A stretch of DNA of 64,000 nucleotides from Caballeronia sp. dw_276 (GTDB taxonomy: Bacteria; Pseudomonadota; Gammaproteobacteria; Burkholderiales; Burkholderiaceae): positions 353,789-417,788 of the forward strand of contig NZ_JAAVUV010000007.1 in assembly GCF_018449635.1 (NCBI RefSeq), given 5' to 3'. Below the pieces are notes generated by a model, which worked only from the letters and a program-made list of their open reading frames with translations, made no database searches and was not told where the DNA came from. The position numbers were made by a program, and so were the translations under genes. Positions 36,481 to 45,051 of the stretch are shown here, one piece after another. The first letter of the stretch is position 1, and every line of letters begins with the position of its first letter.

Positions 36481-36530
36481 CGAGTATTTCATTTGCACTT
36501 TGCCCTGTCGGGCACGAGCGAGGGTATGCC

Positions 36531-36914
36531 ATGACTAAGCAACCTGAAAAGGTCCTCTCCAGTGAAGAAATCCAGCAACACCTCAGCGGCGCGCTCACGC
36601 ACTGGTATATGGAAGATGGCTGGCTACGCCGCAAATACAAGACCGAAGGATGGAAAGGCACGCTTATGGTGGTCAACACGATCGGTCACCTTGCCGAAGC
36701 AGCGTGGCATCACCCCGACCTCACGGTCTCGTACGCGTTCGTGGTGGTGAAGCTCAAGACGCATTCCGCGAAGGGCATCACGGACAAGGACATCGCGCTC
36801 GCGACCAAGATAGAAGAAGTGGTCCAGTGGCAGCCGGGACGCGAAGGCGGAGCGCTGGAAGGTACGCCATCGGACGATCAACGCTTTCGCTACATCAAGT
36901 ACGACGACGCTTGA
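36531..36914 (+). CDS. Pterin-4a-carbinolamine dehydratase homologue
   Basis: 127 residues starting MTKQPEKVLSSEEIQQHL, 6 nt after GAGGG. The PCD/DCoH signature is present: EAAWHHPDLTVSYAFVVVKLKTH followed by GITDKDIALATKIE. The usual function is dehydration of 4a-hydroxytetrahydropterins. Here it is the first gene of an operon for tetrahydromethanopterin synthesis and use, so a role on a methanopterin-type pterin is likely, as has been proposed for methylotroph homologues. The C-terminus is longer than in PhhB (REGGALEGTPSDDQRF...). A 113-bp gap precedes the next gene. Confidence 0.88.
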   Translation: MTKQPEKVLSSEEIQQHLSGALTHWYMEDGWLRRKYKTEGWKGTLMVVNTIGHLAEAAWHHPDLTVSYAFVVVKLKTHSAKGITDKDIALATKIEEVVQWQPGREGGALEGTPSDDQRFRYIKYDDA

Positions 36915-37027
36915 GGCGAGGGCCGGCGGGTATCGACGCGTGTTGGTATGGCTCTTGCCTTGAAGCTCCACGGCCTTCGCCCACTTTCGCCTAATCTCGC
37001 TCACCACAACGAACCTTGGGACACGCG

Positions 37028-38068
37028 ATGCAGCTGCCGCTCAATAGCTTGCCGGATCGCTTATCGCCGCTATCCGCCGTCACTATCGATGCCCCCGCGC
37101 GCCTGCACCTCGGTTTTCTCGATCCCAATGCATCGCTCGGGCGCGGGTTTGGCAGTATCGGCCTGGCAGTCGATGCGCCCGGCACCCGCCTCACCGCGCA
37201 GTTCGCCGACGAAGAATGCGTCACCGGCGCGCGCAGCGAGGCGCAGCGCGTGCGTATCGAACAATATCTGCGTCAGCTGCGTGCCGCCTATGGCGGCCAG
37301 CCCGTCGCAATCAAAGTGCATCACGCGCCGCGTGCGCACTCGGGCGTCGGTTCCGGCACGCAACTCGCGCTCGCAGTTGGCACCGCGTTCGCGCGGCTTG
37401 CCGGCAGAGCGCCAGCGAGCGCAGGCCTCGCGCGCCTGCTCGGACGCGGCGCGCGGTCGGGCATCGGCATGCTGGGCTTCGATCATGGCGGTTTGATTGT
37501 CGATGGCGGCCCCGGCACGAACAAACGCCCGCCACCCATGCTCGCCCGTCACGCGTTTCCCGACGCGTGGCGTGTGCTGCTTATCGATGACACCCGCAGC
37601 GAGGGTCTCCACGGCGACGAAGAGCGGCGCGCGCTGGCGGCGCTTGCGCCGTTCCCGCAAACACTTGCCGCGCACCTTTGCCATCTGGTGCTGATGCGCG
37701 TGTTGCCTGGCGTCGCCGAACATGATTTCGATGCCTTCGCCGAAGGTGTCGGCGAAGTGCAGCAGACCATTGGCGAGTACTTCGCGCCCGTGCAGGGCGG
37801 CGTGTTCTCGAGTCCCGCTGTCGCGGCCGCGCTCGATTCCGTAAGGACACCGGGCATTGGACAAACCTCGTGGGGACCCACGGGCTTCGCGTTCTTCCGC
37901 AGCGCGCAAGAGGCGCAACGCGGCCTCGACGCCGCGCTCGATGCAACCCGCGGCACGCCCGGCATCACGTGTTCGGTCGTTGCGGCGGCCAATCGCGGCG
38001 GCGCCATTCATATGGCCGATGCAGCCGATGTAGCTGCCATAGAGCGCTGCAAAAGCGATTGCCCTTGA
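37028..38068 (+). CDS. mptG: Beta-ribofuranosylaminobenzene 5'-phosphate synthase (beta-RFAP synthase)
   Basis: 346 residues of the GHMP-kinase-like beta-RFAP synthase family: SAVTIDAPARLHLGFLDPNASLGRGFGSIGLAVD at the N-terminus, the glycine-rich loop HSGVGSGTQLALAVG and the ARSGIGMLGFDHGGLIVDGG region. The enzyme joins 4-hydroxybenzoate or 4-aminobenzoate to PRPP with loss of CO2, the first committed step of methanopterin synthesis. Its presence indicates that the cell makes its own H4MPT. ATG 37028 is taken; a TTG four codons earlier is possible. Confidence 0.92.
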   Translation: MQLPLNSLPDRLSPLSAVTIDAPARLHLGFLDPNASLGRGFGSIGLAVDAPGTRLTAQFADEECVTGARSEAQRVRIEQYLRQLRAAYGGQPVAIKVHHAPRAHSGVGSGTQLALAVGTAFARLAGRAPASAGLARLLGRGARSGIGMLGFDHGGLIVDGGPGTNKRPPPMLARHAFPDAWRVLLIDDTRSEGLHGDEERRALAALAPFPQTLAAHLCHLVLMRVLPGVAEHDFDAFAEGVGEVQQTIGEYFAPVQGGVFSSPAVAAALDSVRTPGIGQTSWGPTGFAFFRSAQEAQRGLDAALDATRGTPGITCSVVAAANRGGAIHMADAADVAAIERCKSDCP

Positions 38069-38138
38069 CGACCTCTCGCGCATCTTTTCATGGGCCACGG
38101 CCCGCCATCGATTTGAAAACCTGAACGAGCCCACCGCC

Positions 38139-39071
38139 ATGCCCGAAAACACCGAAAGGCCGTACATCCTGCATATGTTGACGGCCACGCCCCAGATGAG
38201 TCCCTTCGATGTCAACATGGCCGCCGACGCCGGGTATCAGGTGATCGTGCCGTATTGCAACGTCGGCGCGGAACACGTCGTCACGCTGACGCAGGACGCG
38301 ATTTTTTCGCGCGGTCCGAAAGGTGTATCGCGCACGGGCATCTTCATAGGCGGGCGCGACGTGATGCTCGCCGCCGACATGCTCGACACCGCCCGCCATG
38401 CGATGGTGCCACCCTTCGAAGTCTCCGTATTCGCCGACCCGAGCGGCTCGTACACGACCGCGGCTGCGCTCGTTGCGCTCGTCGAAAAGCATTTGAAAGA
38501 CGGGCACAACGCCGATCTCGGCGGAAAACGTGTCCTGATCCTGGGCGGCACGGGCGCGGTTGGCCGCGTGGCGGCGGCAATGGCCGCATCGCTCGGCGCG
38601 CAGGTCTTGATCGCGAGTCACTCCGACATCGCCCGGGCGACGCAGGTCAGCGACGAAGTCAACCGCCGTTTTGACATAGCGACGACAGGCGTCTCCGTGC
38701 GCACGCCCGACGATCTGCACCGCGCGTTGTCCACGGCGGAAGTCGTGATGGCGACCGCAGTCGCGGGCGTGCAGGTCATGAGCGCCGCCGATCTGTCCCA
38801 CGCAAAACACCTGCTGGTTGCCGCCGATGTCAACGCCGTGCCGCCCGAAGGCATCGCGGGCGTGCATGTGATGGACGACGGCAAACCCCTCGCCGGCGCC
38901 GTGCGTCAGGACGCACTTAGTATTGGCGCGCTGGCAATAGGCAACGTGAAGTATCAGGTCGAACATCGCCTGTTCGTGCGCATGCGCACCGGCGGCAAGC
39001 CGGTGTACCTGGGTTTTCCCGAAGCCTTCGATGAAGCCCGCGCGATTACCGGCGTTGGCGGCGCCGGTTGA
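38139..39071 (+). CDS. mtdB: NAD(P)-dependent methylene-H4MPT dehydrogenase MtdB
   Basis: 310 residues. The N-terminal catalytic domain (PYILHMLTATPQMSPFDVNMAADAGYQ) and a Rossmann domain with GGTGAVGRVAA (residues about 136-146) match MtdA/MtdB, closer to MtdB in the ILHMLTA and DVNAVPPEGI regions. It oxidises methylene-H4MPT to methenyl-H4MPT in the cytoplasm, the step after Fae. The stop overlaps the possible TTG start of the next gene. Confidence 0.94.
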   Translation: MPENTERPYILHMLTATPQMSPFDVNMAADAGYQVIVPYCNVGAEHVVTLTQDAIFSRGPKGVSRTGIFIGGRDVMLAADMLDTARHAMVPPFEVSVFADPSGSYTTAAALVALVEKHLKDGHNADLGGKRVLILGGTGAVGRVAAAMAASLGAQVLIASHSDIARATQVSDEVNRRFDIATTGVSVRTPDDLHRALSTAEVVMATAVAGVQVMSAADLSHAKHLLVAADVNAVPPEGIAGVHVMDDGKPLAGAVRQDALSIGALAIGNVKYQVEHRLFVRMRTGGKPVYLGFPEAFDEARAITGVGGAG

Positions 39072-39085
39072 TACGGCGCTTCGCC

Positions 39086-40279
39086 ATGTCCGCGCGTTCG
39101 ACACATGCACCTTTTATCGCGACCGTTGGGTTGTCGGCGAGGATGCTCGTGCAGTCCGCGCATCGGGCGGGATTCAACGTCGCGGCGCTCGATATCTTCG
39201 GCGACCGCGACACGCGCAGCCTGGCGCCGCTGTGGTTCGATATCGGCGGCGGCGGGTTGTCGATTGACCGGCAGCGCCTGGTCGATGCGCTCGAGCGCAC
39301 CGCGCGCTTGCCGCGGATGCTCGGGTTTGTAGTGGGCAGCGGGCTTGAACCGCTGATACAGGAATTGTGCAGCGCATCGCGTTTGCCCCGGTTCATTGGC
39401 AACGGTGCTGCGGCAACAGCCGCCGTTCGCGAACCACGGCGCTTTTTTGCGCTGCTCGACCGGATTGGAATTGCCCATCCGGAAGTCGCGTTTACCCCTC
39501 CCGCCGATACCTCCGGCTGGCTCGTCAAACGCGCGAACGGTTGCGGCGGAACGCATATAGAAGTGTTGTCGCGATCCGATCCTTCGGCCGTTGGCGAAGC
39601 GTATTTCCAGCGCCGCGCCCAAGGCCGGTCGATGTCCGCGCTTTTTATCGCTGCGCGCGGCGAAGCGCGGGTGATCGGGTTCGCGGAGCAACTCAGCATG
39701 GCGGCGGGCAACTTCCCGTACCTTCACACCGGTTCGATAGGACCGGTGGATCTGCCGCACGAACTAAAGAACCAGATCACCGAATCGATTGGAGCAATCA
39801 CGGCCGAAACCCAGCTCGTGGGCCTGAACAGCATCGACTTCATGCTCGACCGCGAGCGCTTCGAGGTGCTTGAAATCAACGCACGCCCGTCATCGACAAT
39901 AACGCTTTACGAAACCGCCTCGCCGGGCGCATGGCCGCGCGGCTTGATCGCGTGTCATATCGATGCCTGTCTCGACGGCAGTCTGCCATCCGTCGCGTCG
40001 CCAGGGTCGAGGAAATCCGGACAGCGCGTACTGTTCGCGCCATATGATTTCACGGTCTCCCAAACCCTCAGCCAGGCGTGTTTCACCGATTCCGCGTGCC
40101 ACGACGTCCCGCATCCGGGCATGCGCATCGGCGCGGGCGAACCGGTCTGCACGCTCGTCGTTACGCAAGCCTCCGAGTCCGCCGTCAGGGACGAACTCGA
40201 ACGCCGGGAAACACTTCTTTTGCAACGCATCGAAACCTGCTGCGAGGACGCTGATGTCGTCACCCCTTTCTCCGTCTGA
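39086..40279 (+). CDS. ATP-grasp protein of the H4MPT cluster
   Basis: 397 residues from ATG 39086 (an in-frame TTG at 39068 overlaps the mtdB stop and may be used). An ATP-grasp core is visible: the Lys of WLVKRANGCGGTHIEVL, the acidic EINARPSSTITLYE metal site and QLVGLNSIDFMLD. The N-terminus (PFIATVGLSARMLVQSAHRAGFNVAALDIFGDRDT) is carboxylase-like (pre-ATP-grasp Rossmann). Homologues occur in methylotroph H4MPT clusters and archaea, where they are thought to act in cofactor synthesis; the reaction is not known. It overlaps mch by 26 bp. Confidence 0.85.
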   Translation: MSARSTHAPFIATVGLSARMLVQSAHRAGFNVAALDIFGDRDTRSLAPLWFDIGGGGLSIDRQRLVDALERTARLPRMLGFVVGSGLEPLIQELCSASRLPRFIGNGAAATAAVREPRRFFALLDRIGIAHPEVAFTPPADTSGWLVKRANGCGGTHIEVLSRSDPSAVGEAYFQRRAQGRSMSALFIAARGEARVIGFAEQLSMAAGNFPYLHTGSIGPVDLPHELKNQITESIGAITAETQLVGLNSIDFMLDRERFEVLEINARPSSTITLYETASPGAWPRGLIACHIDACLDGSLPSVASPGSRKSGQRVLFAPYDFTVSQTLSQACFTDSACHDVPHPGMRIGAGEPVCTLVVTQASESAVRDELERRETLLLQRIETCCEDADVVTPFSV

Positions 40280-41285
40280 CGTGAGCGTCAACGCGCTGAG
40301 CGAGCGCCTTGCGAACAAACTCATCGATAACGCCGAGCGCCTGCGTCTTGCCGTTTCGCGAACGCCGGATGGCACTGTCATCGTCGATGCCGGCGTCGAA
40401 GCCACCGGCGGCATTGAAGCCGGCGTGCTGATCGCGCGGCTTTGCATGGGTGGGCTAGGCCGCGTTGCCGTGCGCTCGAACCTCGACGCCAACCCGCTCT
40501 GGCCCAGCATGATCGAAGTGCACACGTCGTCGCCGGTGCTCGCGTGCCTTGGCAGCCAGTACGCGGGCTGGAGTCTCTCCGCCACGAAGGAGCAAACCGG
40601 TGGGAAAAAGTTTTTCTCGCTCGGCTCGGGCCCGGCGCGCGCACTGGCCGCAAAAGAACCGCTCTTCGATGAACTCGGTTACCGCGACCGGCACGACTGC
40701 GGGGCGCTGGTGATGGAAGTGGACCGGCTGCCGCCGCAAATCGTCATCGATAAAATCCTCCGCGATTGCGCGCTCGCGCCAGACAAGCTGACCATCGTCG
40801 TCACGCCGACACACTCTGTCGCGGGAACGGTGCAAGTCGTGGCTCGCGTGGTGGAAGTTGCACTGCACAAGACGCATGTGCTCGGCGTGCACTTGAACGA
40901 GATCATCGAGGGCAGCGGCTCGGCGCCGTTGCCGCCGCCCGCTCCCGACTCGATTCAGGCGATGGGCCGCACCAACGACGCCATTCTTTACGGCGGGCGC
41001 GTGCATCTGACCGTCAAAACAGATAGCGTCGCGCAGCGTCTCGCGGCGGAATTGCCGTCATCGAATGCGCGTGATTACGGCCGCCCTTTCGCCGATATCT
41101 TCAAGGCCTTCAACTACGATTTCTACCAGATCGATCCCGCGTTGTTCGCGCCGGCTGAAGTCTGGGTCAGCAGCCTGGAAAGCGGCGTGACGTATCACGG
41201 CGGCGCGCTCGACATGGCCCTGCTCGACACGCAATGGAGCGGCGCTCCACCCGTTCTGGCCGCCAATGAAAAGGCCCAGCCATGA
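40254..41285 (+). CDS. mch: Methenyl-H4MPT cyclohydrolase Mch
   Basis: 343 residues from ATG 40254, 6 nt after GAGG. Family stretches include SVNALSERLANKLIDNAERLRLAV, GGIEAGVLIARLCMGGLG, LACLGSQYAGWSLS and GRTNDAILYGGRVHL. It hydrolyses methenyl-H4MPT to formyl-H4MPT in the formaldehyde oxidation pathway. GTG 40281 (VSVNAL) is an alternative start that would give the more usual length. It overlaps the ATP-grasp gene by 26 bp upstream and the RimK-like gene by ATGA downstream. Confidence 0.94.
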   Translation: MSSPLSPSDVSVNALSERLANKLIDNAERLRLAVSRTPDGTVIVDAGVEATGGIEAGVLIARLCMGGLGRVAVRSNLDANPLWPSMIEVHTSSPVLACLGSQYAGWSLSATKEQTGGKKFFSLGSGPARALAAKEPLFDELGYRDRHDCGALVMEVDRLPPQIVIDKILRDCALAPDKLTIVVTPTHSVAGTVQVVARVVEVALHKTHVLGVHLNEIIEGSGSAPLPPPAPDSIQAMGRTNDAILYGGRVHLTVKTDSVAQRLAAELPSSNARDYGRPFADIFKAFNYDFYQIDPALFAPAEVWVSSLESGVTYHGGALDMALLDTQWSGAPPVLAANEKAQP

Positions 41286-42244
41286 GTACGGGATTGCGCG
41301 TTGCGATCATGAGCGACGAAACCGGCTGGCACACCTCGCGCCTGAAGAAAGCATTTCGCGCGCGCGGCGTGGAAGCGCGTTGCGTGGACCTGGCGGATTG
41401 CCGTATCGATACAACCTGGCGACCGCACGGCCTTGCAATACCCGGCTTCGGTCAAGGTCTGCCCGACGCCGTGTTCGTGCGCGGTATCGCGGGCGGTACT
41501 TTCGAGCAGGTCACATTGCGGCTCGGCATTCTGCATGCGCTGCGCGAATGCGGCGTGCCCGTTTATAACGACGCGCGCGCGATCGAGCGCAGCGTCGATA
41601 AATCCATGACGAGTTTCCTGCTCAACCTGCACGGCGTCCCGACACCGCCGACATGGGCGAGCGAATCGGCGGCGTTTGCGCAGCGCGTGCTGATGCGCGA
41701 GGCCGCGGGCGGCCGTCGCGTGGTGCTCAAGCCCTTGTTCGGGTCGCAAGGAAAGGGCTTGCGGCGCCTCGGCACGAATCGTCGCGACGGTTCGCTTGCG
41801 CCCTTGCCGTCGCTGCGTGCATCGGGTCAGGTTGCTTACCTGCAGGAATACATCGAAGGCGGACGACCGGGTTTCGACTGGCGCGTCCTGGTGATCGGCG
41901 GCCGCGCGGTTGCCGCAATGAAACGTGTCGGCGGCAAGGGCTGGATTCACAATTTCGCGCAGGGCGCGGCGTGCGAGGCCGCGCCGCTGGAGCCGCAACT
42001 CGCCGATATCGCCGTGCAGGCAAGCCACGCGCTCGGTCTCGACTATGCGGGCGTGGATCTGATTCCGGATGGCGCAAACGCGAGTCCGCTGGTGCTCGAA
42101 GTCAACGGCGTTGCAGCGTGGCGTGGATTGCAGTCGGTCACTCAGTTCGATATTGCCACCGCACTCGTCGATGATCTGCTCGACCGCAAGCTCGCGGCGC
42201 ACGTCCCTACGCCCCTGAAGACCGGCGATGCCACTCGCTACTGA
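41282..42244 (+). CDS. RimK-type ATP-grasp ligase of the H4MPT cluster
   Basis: 320 residues. ATP-grasp features: RSVDKSMTSFLL, the Lys in RRVVLKPLFGSQGKGLRRL, the GGRPGFDWRVLVIGGRAVAAMKR strand pair and the metal-binding LVLEVNGVAAWRGLQ. It belongs to the RimK/MptN-like amino-acid ligases. In methanogens MptN adds glutamate to H4MPT; in methylotrophs the corresponding cluster protein is needed for C1 growth but its product is not firmly known. It is coupled by ATGA to mch and overlaps the CitG-like gene by 17 bp. Confidence 0.87.
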   Translation: MSTGLRVAIMSDETGWHTSRLKKAFRARGVEARCVDLADCRIDTTWRPHGLAIPGFGQGLPDAVFVRGIAGGTFEQVTLRLGILHALRECGVPVYNDARAIERSVDKSMTSFLLNLHGVPTPPTWASESAAFAQRVLMREAAGGRRVVLKPLFGSQGKGLRRLGTNRRDGSLAPLPSLRASGQVAYLQEYIEGGRPGFDWRVLVIGGRAVAAMKRVGGKGWIHNFAQGAACEAAPLEPQLADIAVQASHALGLDYAGVDLIPDGANASPLVLEVNGVAAWRGLQSVTQFDIATALVDDLLDRKLAAHVPTPLKTGDATRY

Positions 42245-43082
42245 CTCGCCGCTTCCGAAGGCGCTGGCGGCCTTCCTTGCCGCTTGCCGGCTCGACGTGG
42301 AGGCCATCAAACCGGGCAACGTCAGTATCGACCTCGCGGGGCATGGCATGACGGCGGCTCAGTTCATCGCGAGCGCGGATGCCGCCGCGCACGGATTGTT
42401 CGAACCCGGCGCGCGCGTTGGCGAACGCATCCTCGAGGCTGTGCGTCGCACGCGCGATGTGGCCGGCTGCAATACCAACCTTGGCATCGTGCTGCTGGTC
42501 GCGCCGATGGCAGCATCGCTCGAAGATTGTCCCGACGCCGTCCTCACGCTCGATACATGGCGCAGCGCAACGGAGAAGACCCTTGCACGGCTGAATATCG
42601 ACGATGCCCGCGACGCATATCTTGCAATCGCGCTGGCGAATCCCGGCGGCCTGGGCGACGCTCCGGAGCAATCCGTCCACGACGCCCCCACCATCGACCT
42701 CCGCAGCGCGATGACGCTGGCGGCGCAACGCGACAGCATCGCACGGCAGTACGCGAACGGTTTCGCCGACGTATTCGATTCGGCGCGCAATGTTCAGGCA
42801 ATCGATGCAGCCTCAACCCTCGATCTGTTCCTGCGCTTTTTAAGCAGCTGGCCCGATTCACACATTGTGCGCAAGCACGGCATGGCGGTGGCGCAGAGTG
42901 TCACGGACGAAGCGCGCCGCCGCCAGGACGCACTGCGCCGTGAAGGGCATGAACGCGTGTGGCAAGGCCTACTGACATGGGACGCCGAACTCAAGGCACG
43001 CTGCATCAATCCCGGCACAAGCGCTGATCTGACCGTTGCGACGCTGTTCGTTGCGGGCGTCGCACGAGCCTGTGAGCGTTGA
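42228..43082 (+). CDS. CitG/MdcB-like (triphosphoribosyl-dephospho-CoA synthase family) protein
   Basis: 284 residues. The family signature is visible: LDVEAIKPGNVSID near the N-terminus and CNTNLGIVLLVAPMAASLED in the middle. Classical CitG makes the citrate-lyase prosthetic group precursor, but no citrate or malonate lyase genes are here. In methylotrophs and methanogens this branch lies with H4MPT genes and is presumed to use a ribose- or triphosphate-containing intermediate of the cofactor. It is the last overlapping gene before fae (143-bp gap). Confidence 0.85.
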   Translation: MPLATDSPLPKALAAFLAACRLDVEAIKPGNVSIDLAGHGMTAAQFIASADAAAHGLFEPGARVGERILEAVRRTRDVAGCNTNLGIVLLVAPMAASLEDCPDAVLTLDTWRSATEKTLARLNIDDARDAYLAIALANPGGLGDAPEQSVHDAPTIDLRSAMTLAAQRDSIARQYANGFADVFDSARNVQAIDAASTLDLFLRFLSSWPDSHIVRKHGMAVAQSVTDEARRRQDALRREGHERVWQGLLTWDAELKARCINPGTSADLTVATLFVAGVARACER

Positions 43083-43105
43083 CCCCAATCCGCAAGCATT
43101 TCGAT

Positions 43106-43121
43106 TGGCACGGAACATGAT
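43106..43121 (+). promoter_or_regulatory. Near-match to a sigma-54 promoter upstream of fae
   Basis: TGGCACG-gaac-ATGAT: the -24 element is a perfect match, the spacing is right, but the -12 element has GA in place of the critical GC. It lies 105 bp before the fae start. Probably weak, non-functional or a bound but inactive site. Confidence 0.3.
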
Positions 43122-43225
43122 AGGAACAGCGGTGATTCTCAAACAGTTCGTGACGGCGTCCGTACGGCGTGTCCCGGGCTGACCGCAAGCGGGACATTCG
43201 TATCCAAAATCACTGGAGGAACAGC

Positions 43226-43735
43226 ATGGCCAAAATCAACCGCGTCATGGTAGGCGAGTCGCTCATTGGCGACGGCAACGAGGTCGCACATATCGACCTG
43301 CTGATTGGACCGCGCGGTTCGGCTGTCGAAACCGCGTTCTGCAATGCCCTCGTCAACAACAAGGACGGCTTCACGTCGTTGCTGGCGGTTGTCGCTCCGA
43401 ACCTCATCACCCGGCCGAACACGGTGATGTTCAACAAGGTCACGATCAAGGGCGCGAAACAGGCTGTGCAGATGTTCGGCCCGGCGCAGCACGCTGTAGC
43501 GCTCGCCGTTGCCGACAGCGTGGAAGACGGCACCATCCCGGCGGATGAAGCCGATGACGTGTTTGTTTGCGTCGGCGTGTTCATCCATTGGGAAGCCGAC
43601 GACGACAAGAAGATCCAGGAGTACAACTACAAGGCGACGCGCGAAGCAATCCAGCGTGCGGTTTCCGGATCGCCGAGCGCGGCAGAAGTGGTGTCGAAGA
43701 AAGCGGCGGCTGCGCATCCGTTTGCGGCGGCCTGA
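43226..43735 (+). CDS. fae: Formaldehyde-activating enzyme Fae
   Basis: 169 residues, starting [13 protein letters not shown] after GGAGGAAC. Nearly every Fae landmark is present: [18 protein letters not shown] with the catalytic His (residue 22 counting Met), [25 protein letters not shown]-like [12 protein letters not shown] and [14 protein letters not shown]. It condenses formaldehyde with H4MPT to methylene-H4MPT in the cytoplasm, the entry to MtdB. Length matches the family (about 170). It is probably strongly expressed. A stem-loop follows it. Confidence 0.97.
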   Translation: MAKINRVMVGESLIGDGNEVAHIDLLIGPRGSAVETAFCNALVNNKDGFTSLLAVVAPNLITRPNTVMFNKVTIKGAKQAVQMFGPAQHAVALAVADSVEDGTIPADEADDVFVCVGVFIHWEADDDKKIQEYNYKATREAIQRAVSGSPSAAEVVSKKAAAAHPFAAA

Positions 43736-43777
43736 ATCCTAATCAAGGGTTCAAAAGTGGAAGGACCGGCTGCGAAT

Positions 43778-43796
43778 TCAACTTGAATGAAGTTGA
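43778..43796 (+). other. Stem-loop between fae and the next gene
   Basis: TCAACTT-GAATG-AAGTTGA, a perfect 7-bp stem with a 5-nt loop, flanked by further partial complementarity (GAAT / ATTC). It lies 42 bp after the fae stop. No T-run follows, so it may stabilise the fae transcript or attenuate read-through rather than terminate. Confidence 0.4.
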
Positions 43797-43856
43797 TTCG
43801 CGGCCTGTCGCGCGCGCACTCAACCGTATGAATAAAGCTTTGGCAGAGGCACTGTA

Positions 43857-44246
43857 ATGACTTATCGATACTGCGTGCGGCTGTTGCTCGCCGGTCTCGC
43901 GGTGGCGCCGGCGATTGCGCTTGCGGCGGATTCCGGCCAAGCCGCGACGCACAGCTACGACTATCCGACTCAGGGACGTGTGGAATACGTGCTTGGCTGC
44001 ATGGACGACAACGGTCACGACTTTGCGAACGTGTACAAGTGCTCGTGCGCGATCGATCACATTGCGCAGGCTCTTCCCTACGATGACTACGTCGAGCAGA
44101 TGACGTTCTCGAAGTATTCGACGCTCGGCGGCGAAGGCGGCAACGAATTCCGGGTGGATCGGGCAAAGGCGCAGACCAAGAACTTCCGCTCGATACAAAC
44201 CGAAGCGTTTCGCGCATGCGGCGTGACCAAGGCCGCGGCGAAGTGA
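43857..44246 (+). CDS. Unknown small exported protein with four cysteines
   Basis: 129 residues. The signal peptide (LLLAGLAVAPAIALA-A) gives a mature protein of about 106 residues with Cys in VLGCMDDNGHDF, YKCSCAIDHIAQALPYDDYVEQM and FRACGVTKAA. The spacing suggests two disulfides or a metal site (CxC plus His). It ends in a basic Ala/Lys tail. I know of similar unassigned proteins near methanol-oxidation genes but cannot name a family. Placement directly after fae and near the xox genes suggests a periplasmic role in C1 oxidation. Confidence 0.75.
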   Translation: MTYRYCVRLLLAGLAVAPAIALAADSGQAATHSYDYPTQGRVEYVLGCMDDNGHDFANVYKCSCAIDHIAQALPYDDYVEQMTFSKYSTLGGEGGNEFRVDRAKAQTKNFRSIQTEAFRACGVTKAAAK

Positions 44247-44303
44247 AAGCCGGTTCACGACCGGATCACTGACAGGGCAGGACCCGACGCCGAACGGCTT
44301 TTT
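44246..44303. terminator. Possible terminator between convergent genes
   Basis: AAAGCCG (44246-44252) pairs with CGGCTTT (44295-44301), enclosing a smaller CCGGT/ACCGG hairpin, and is followed by a short T-run on the plus strand. It occupies the whole gap between two convergent genes. The long loop makes it a weak candidate. Confidence 0.35.
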
Positions 44304-44762
44304 CTAGCCTCTTCTCTCGATCACCACGCCCACCGAATCCACGTCATCGAATTTGGCGGGCTTGGCGAGAGAGACCCGCACCCAGCGTGCGCCGAAATCC
44401 TCGATCAACAATTGTGCGACTTTCTCGGCGAGCCGCTCAAGCAGCTGGACTCCGTGCGAAGCCATCAGCAATCCGAGCGCATCGTGCACCGCCGCATAAT
44501 TGACCGTGTCCTCGATCCGGTCCGTCAAACACGCGCGTATGGACGGCATGCCGATCGCGAGATCCAGCCTGACCGGCTGTGGATCGTGCAACTCGCTCGC
44601 GTCTATACCAATCACCGTTTGCGCGGTGAAACCGTTGATATAGACGATGTCCATCGGCGTGTCGCTCACGGTTTGCGGGAGGACGACGGGAATGACGCGG
44701 CGCGTCGGCCCCGGCGAACCGGCTGAACCGTGCGTGGGTCGGATTGCATCGAAAAGCTCCAT
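44304..44762 (-). CDS. Dihydroneopterin aldolase-like (FolB/DHNA) protein
   Basis: 152 residues from ATG 44762 (GGAG 5 nt upstream). The FolB core is MDIVYINGFTAQTVIGIDASE..., then DTVNYAAVHDALGLLMASHGVQLLERLAEKVAQLLIEDF and VRVSLAKPAKFDDVDSVGVVIER. FolB cleaves dihydroneopterin to 6-hydroxymethyl-dihydropterin; lying inside the H4MPT island it may supply that pterin for methanopterin. The 36-residue N-terminal extension before the FolB core is unusual; a start at 44654 would give a normal FolB. It is divergent from the sigma-54 activator. Confidence 0.82.
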   Translation of the reverse strand: MELFDAIRPTHGSAGSPGPTRRVIPVVLPQTVSDTPMDIVYINGFTAQTVIGIDASELHDPQPVRLDLAIGMPSIRACLTDRIEDTVNYAAVHDALGLLMASHGVQLLERLAEKVAQLLIEDFGARWVRVSLAKPAKFDDVDSVGVVIERRG

Positions 44763-45051
44763 GGAGACTCCATCACCGGAAAGCAGAAGGGACAAGACCG
44801 CGAGGCAATAAAGCAAATTCCGGGCTCAGTGACCAACCCTGACGCGACTACTTATTGAACAGTAACGTCATCGGATGTAAAGTTTTGCGCATGACGCCGG
44901 TTCATAAGCACTTCAGAATTAACCGGTTGGTGCGAAAGCGTGCAGAGGGCCGTACCAAAGACACGCACGCGCAGGGGAATACCATTAGATACGGCGCCGC
45001 GGCGCTTGCGAACCGTCGCAAGAACCAGCGGACGCCCCGGAGACAGGCCCC

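Larger units (their letters stand above)
36097..36530. other. Divergent control region between xoxF and the H4MPT operon
   Basis: A 434-bp region with no gene. It holds a strong sigma-54-type promoter match facing right, a weaker one facing left towards xoxF, and a GACACA-TAC-TGTGTC dyad between them. These sites are listed separately. Confidence 0.7.
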
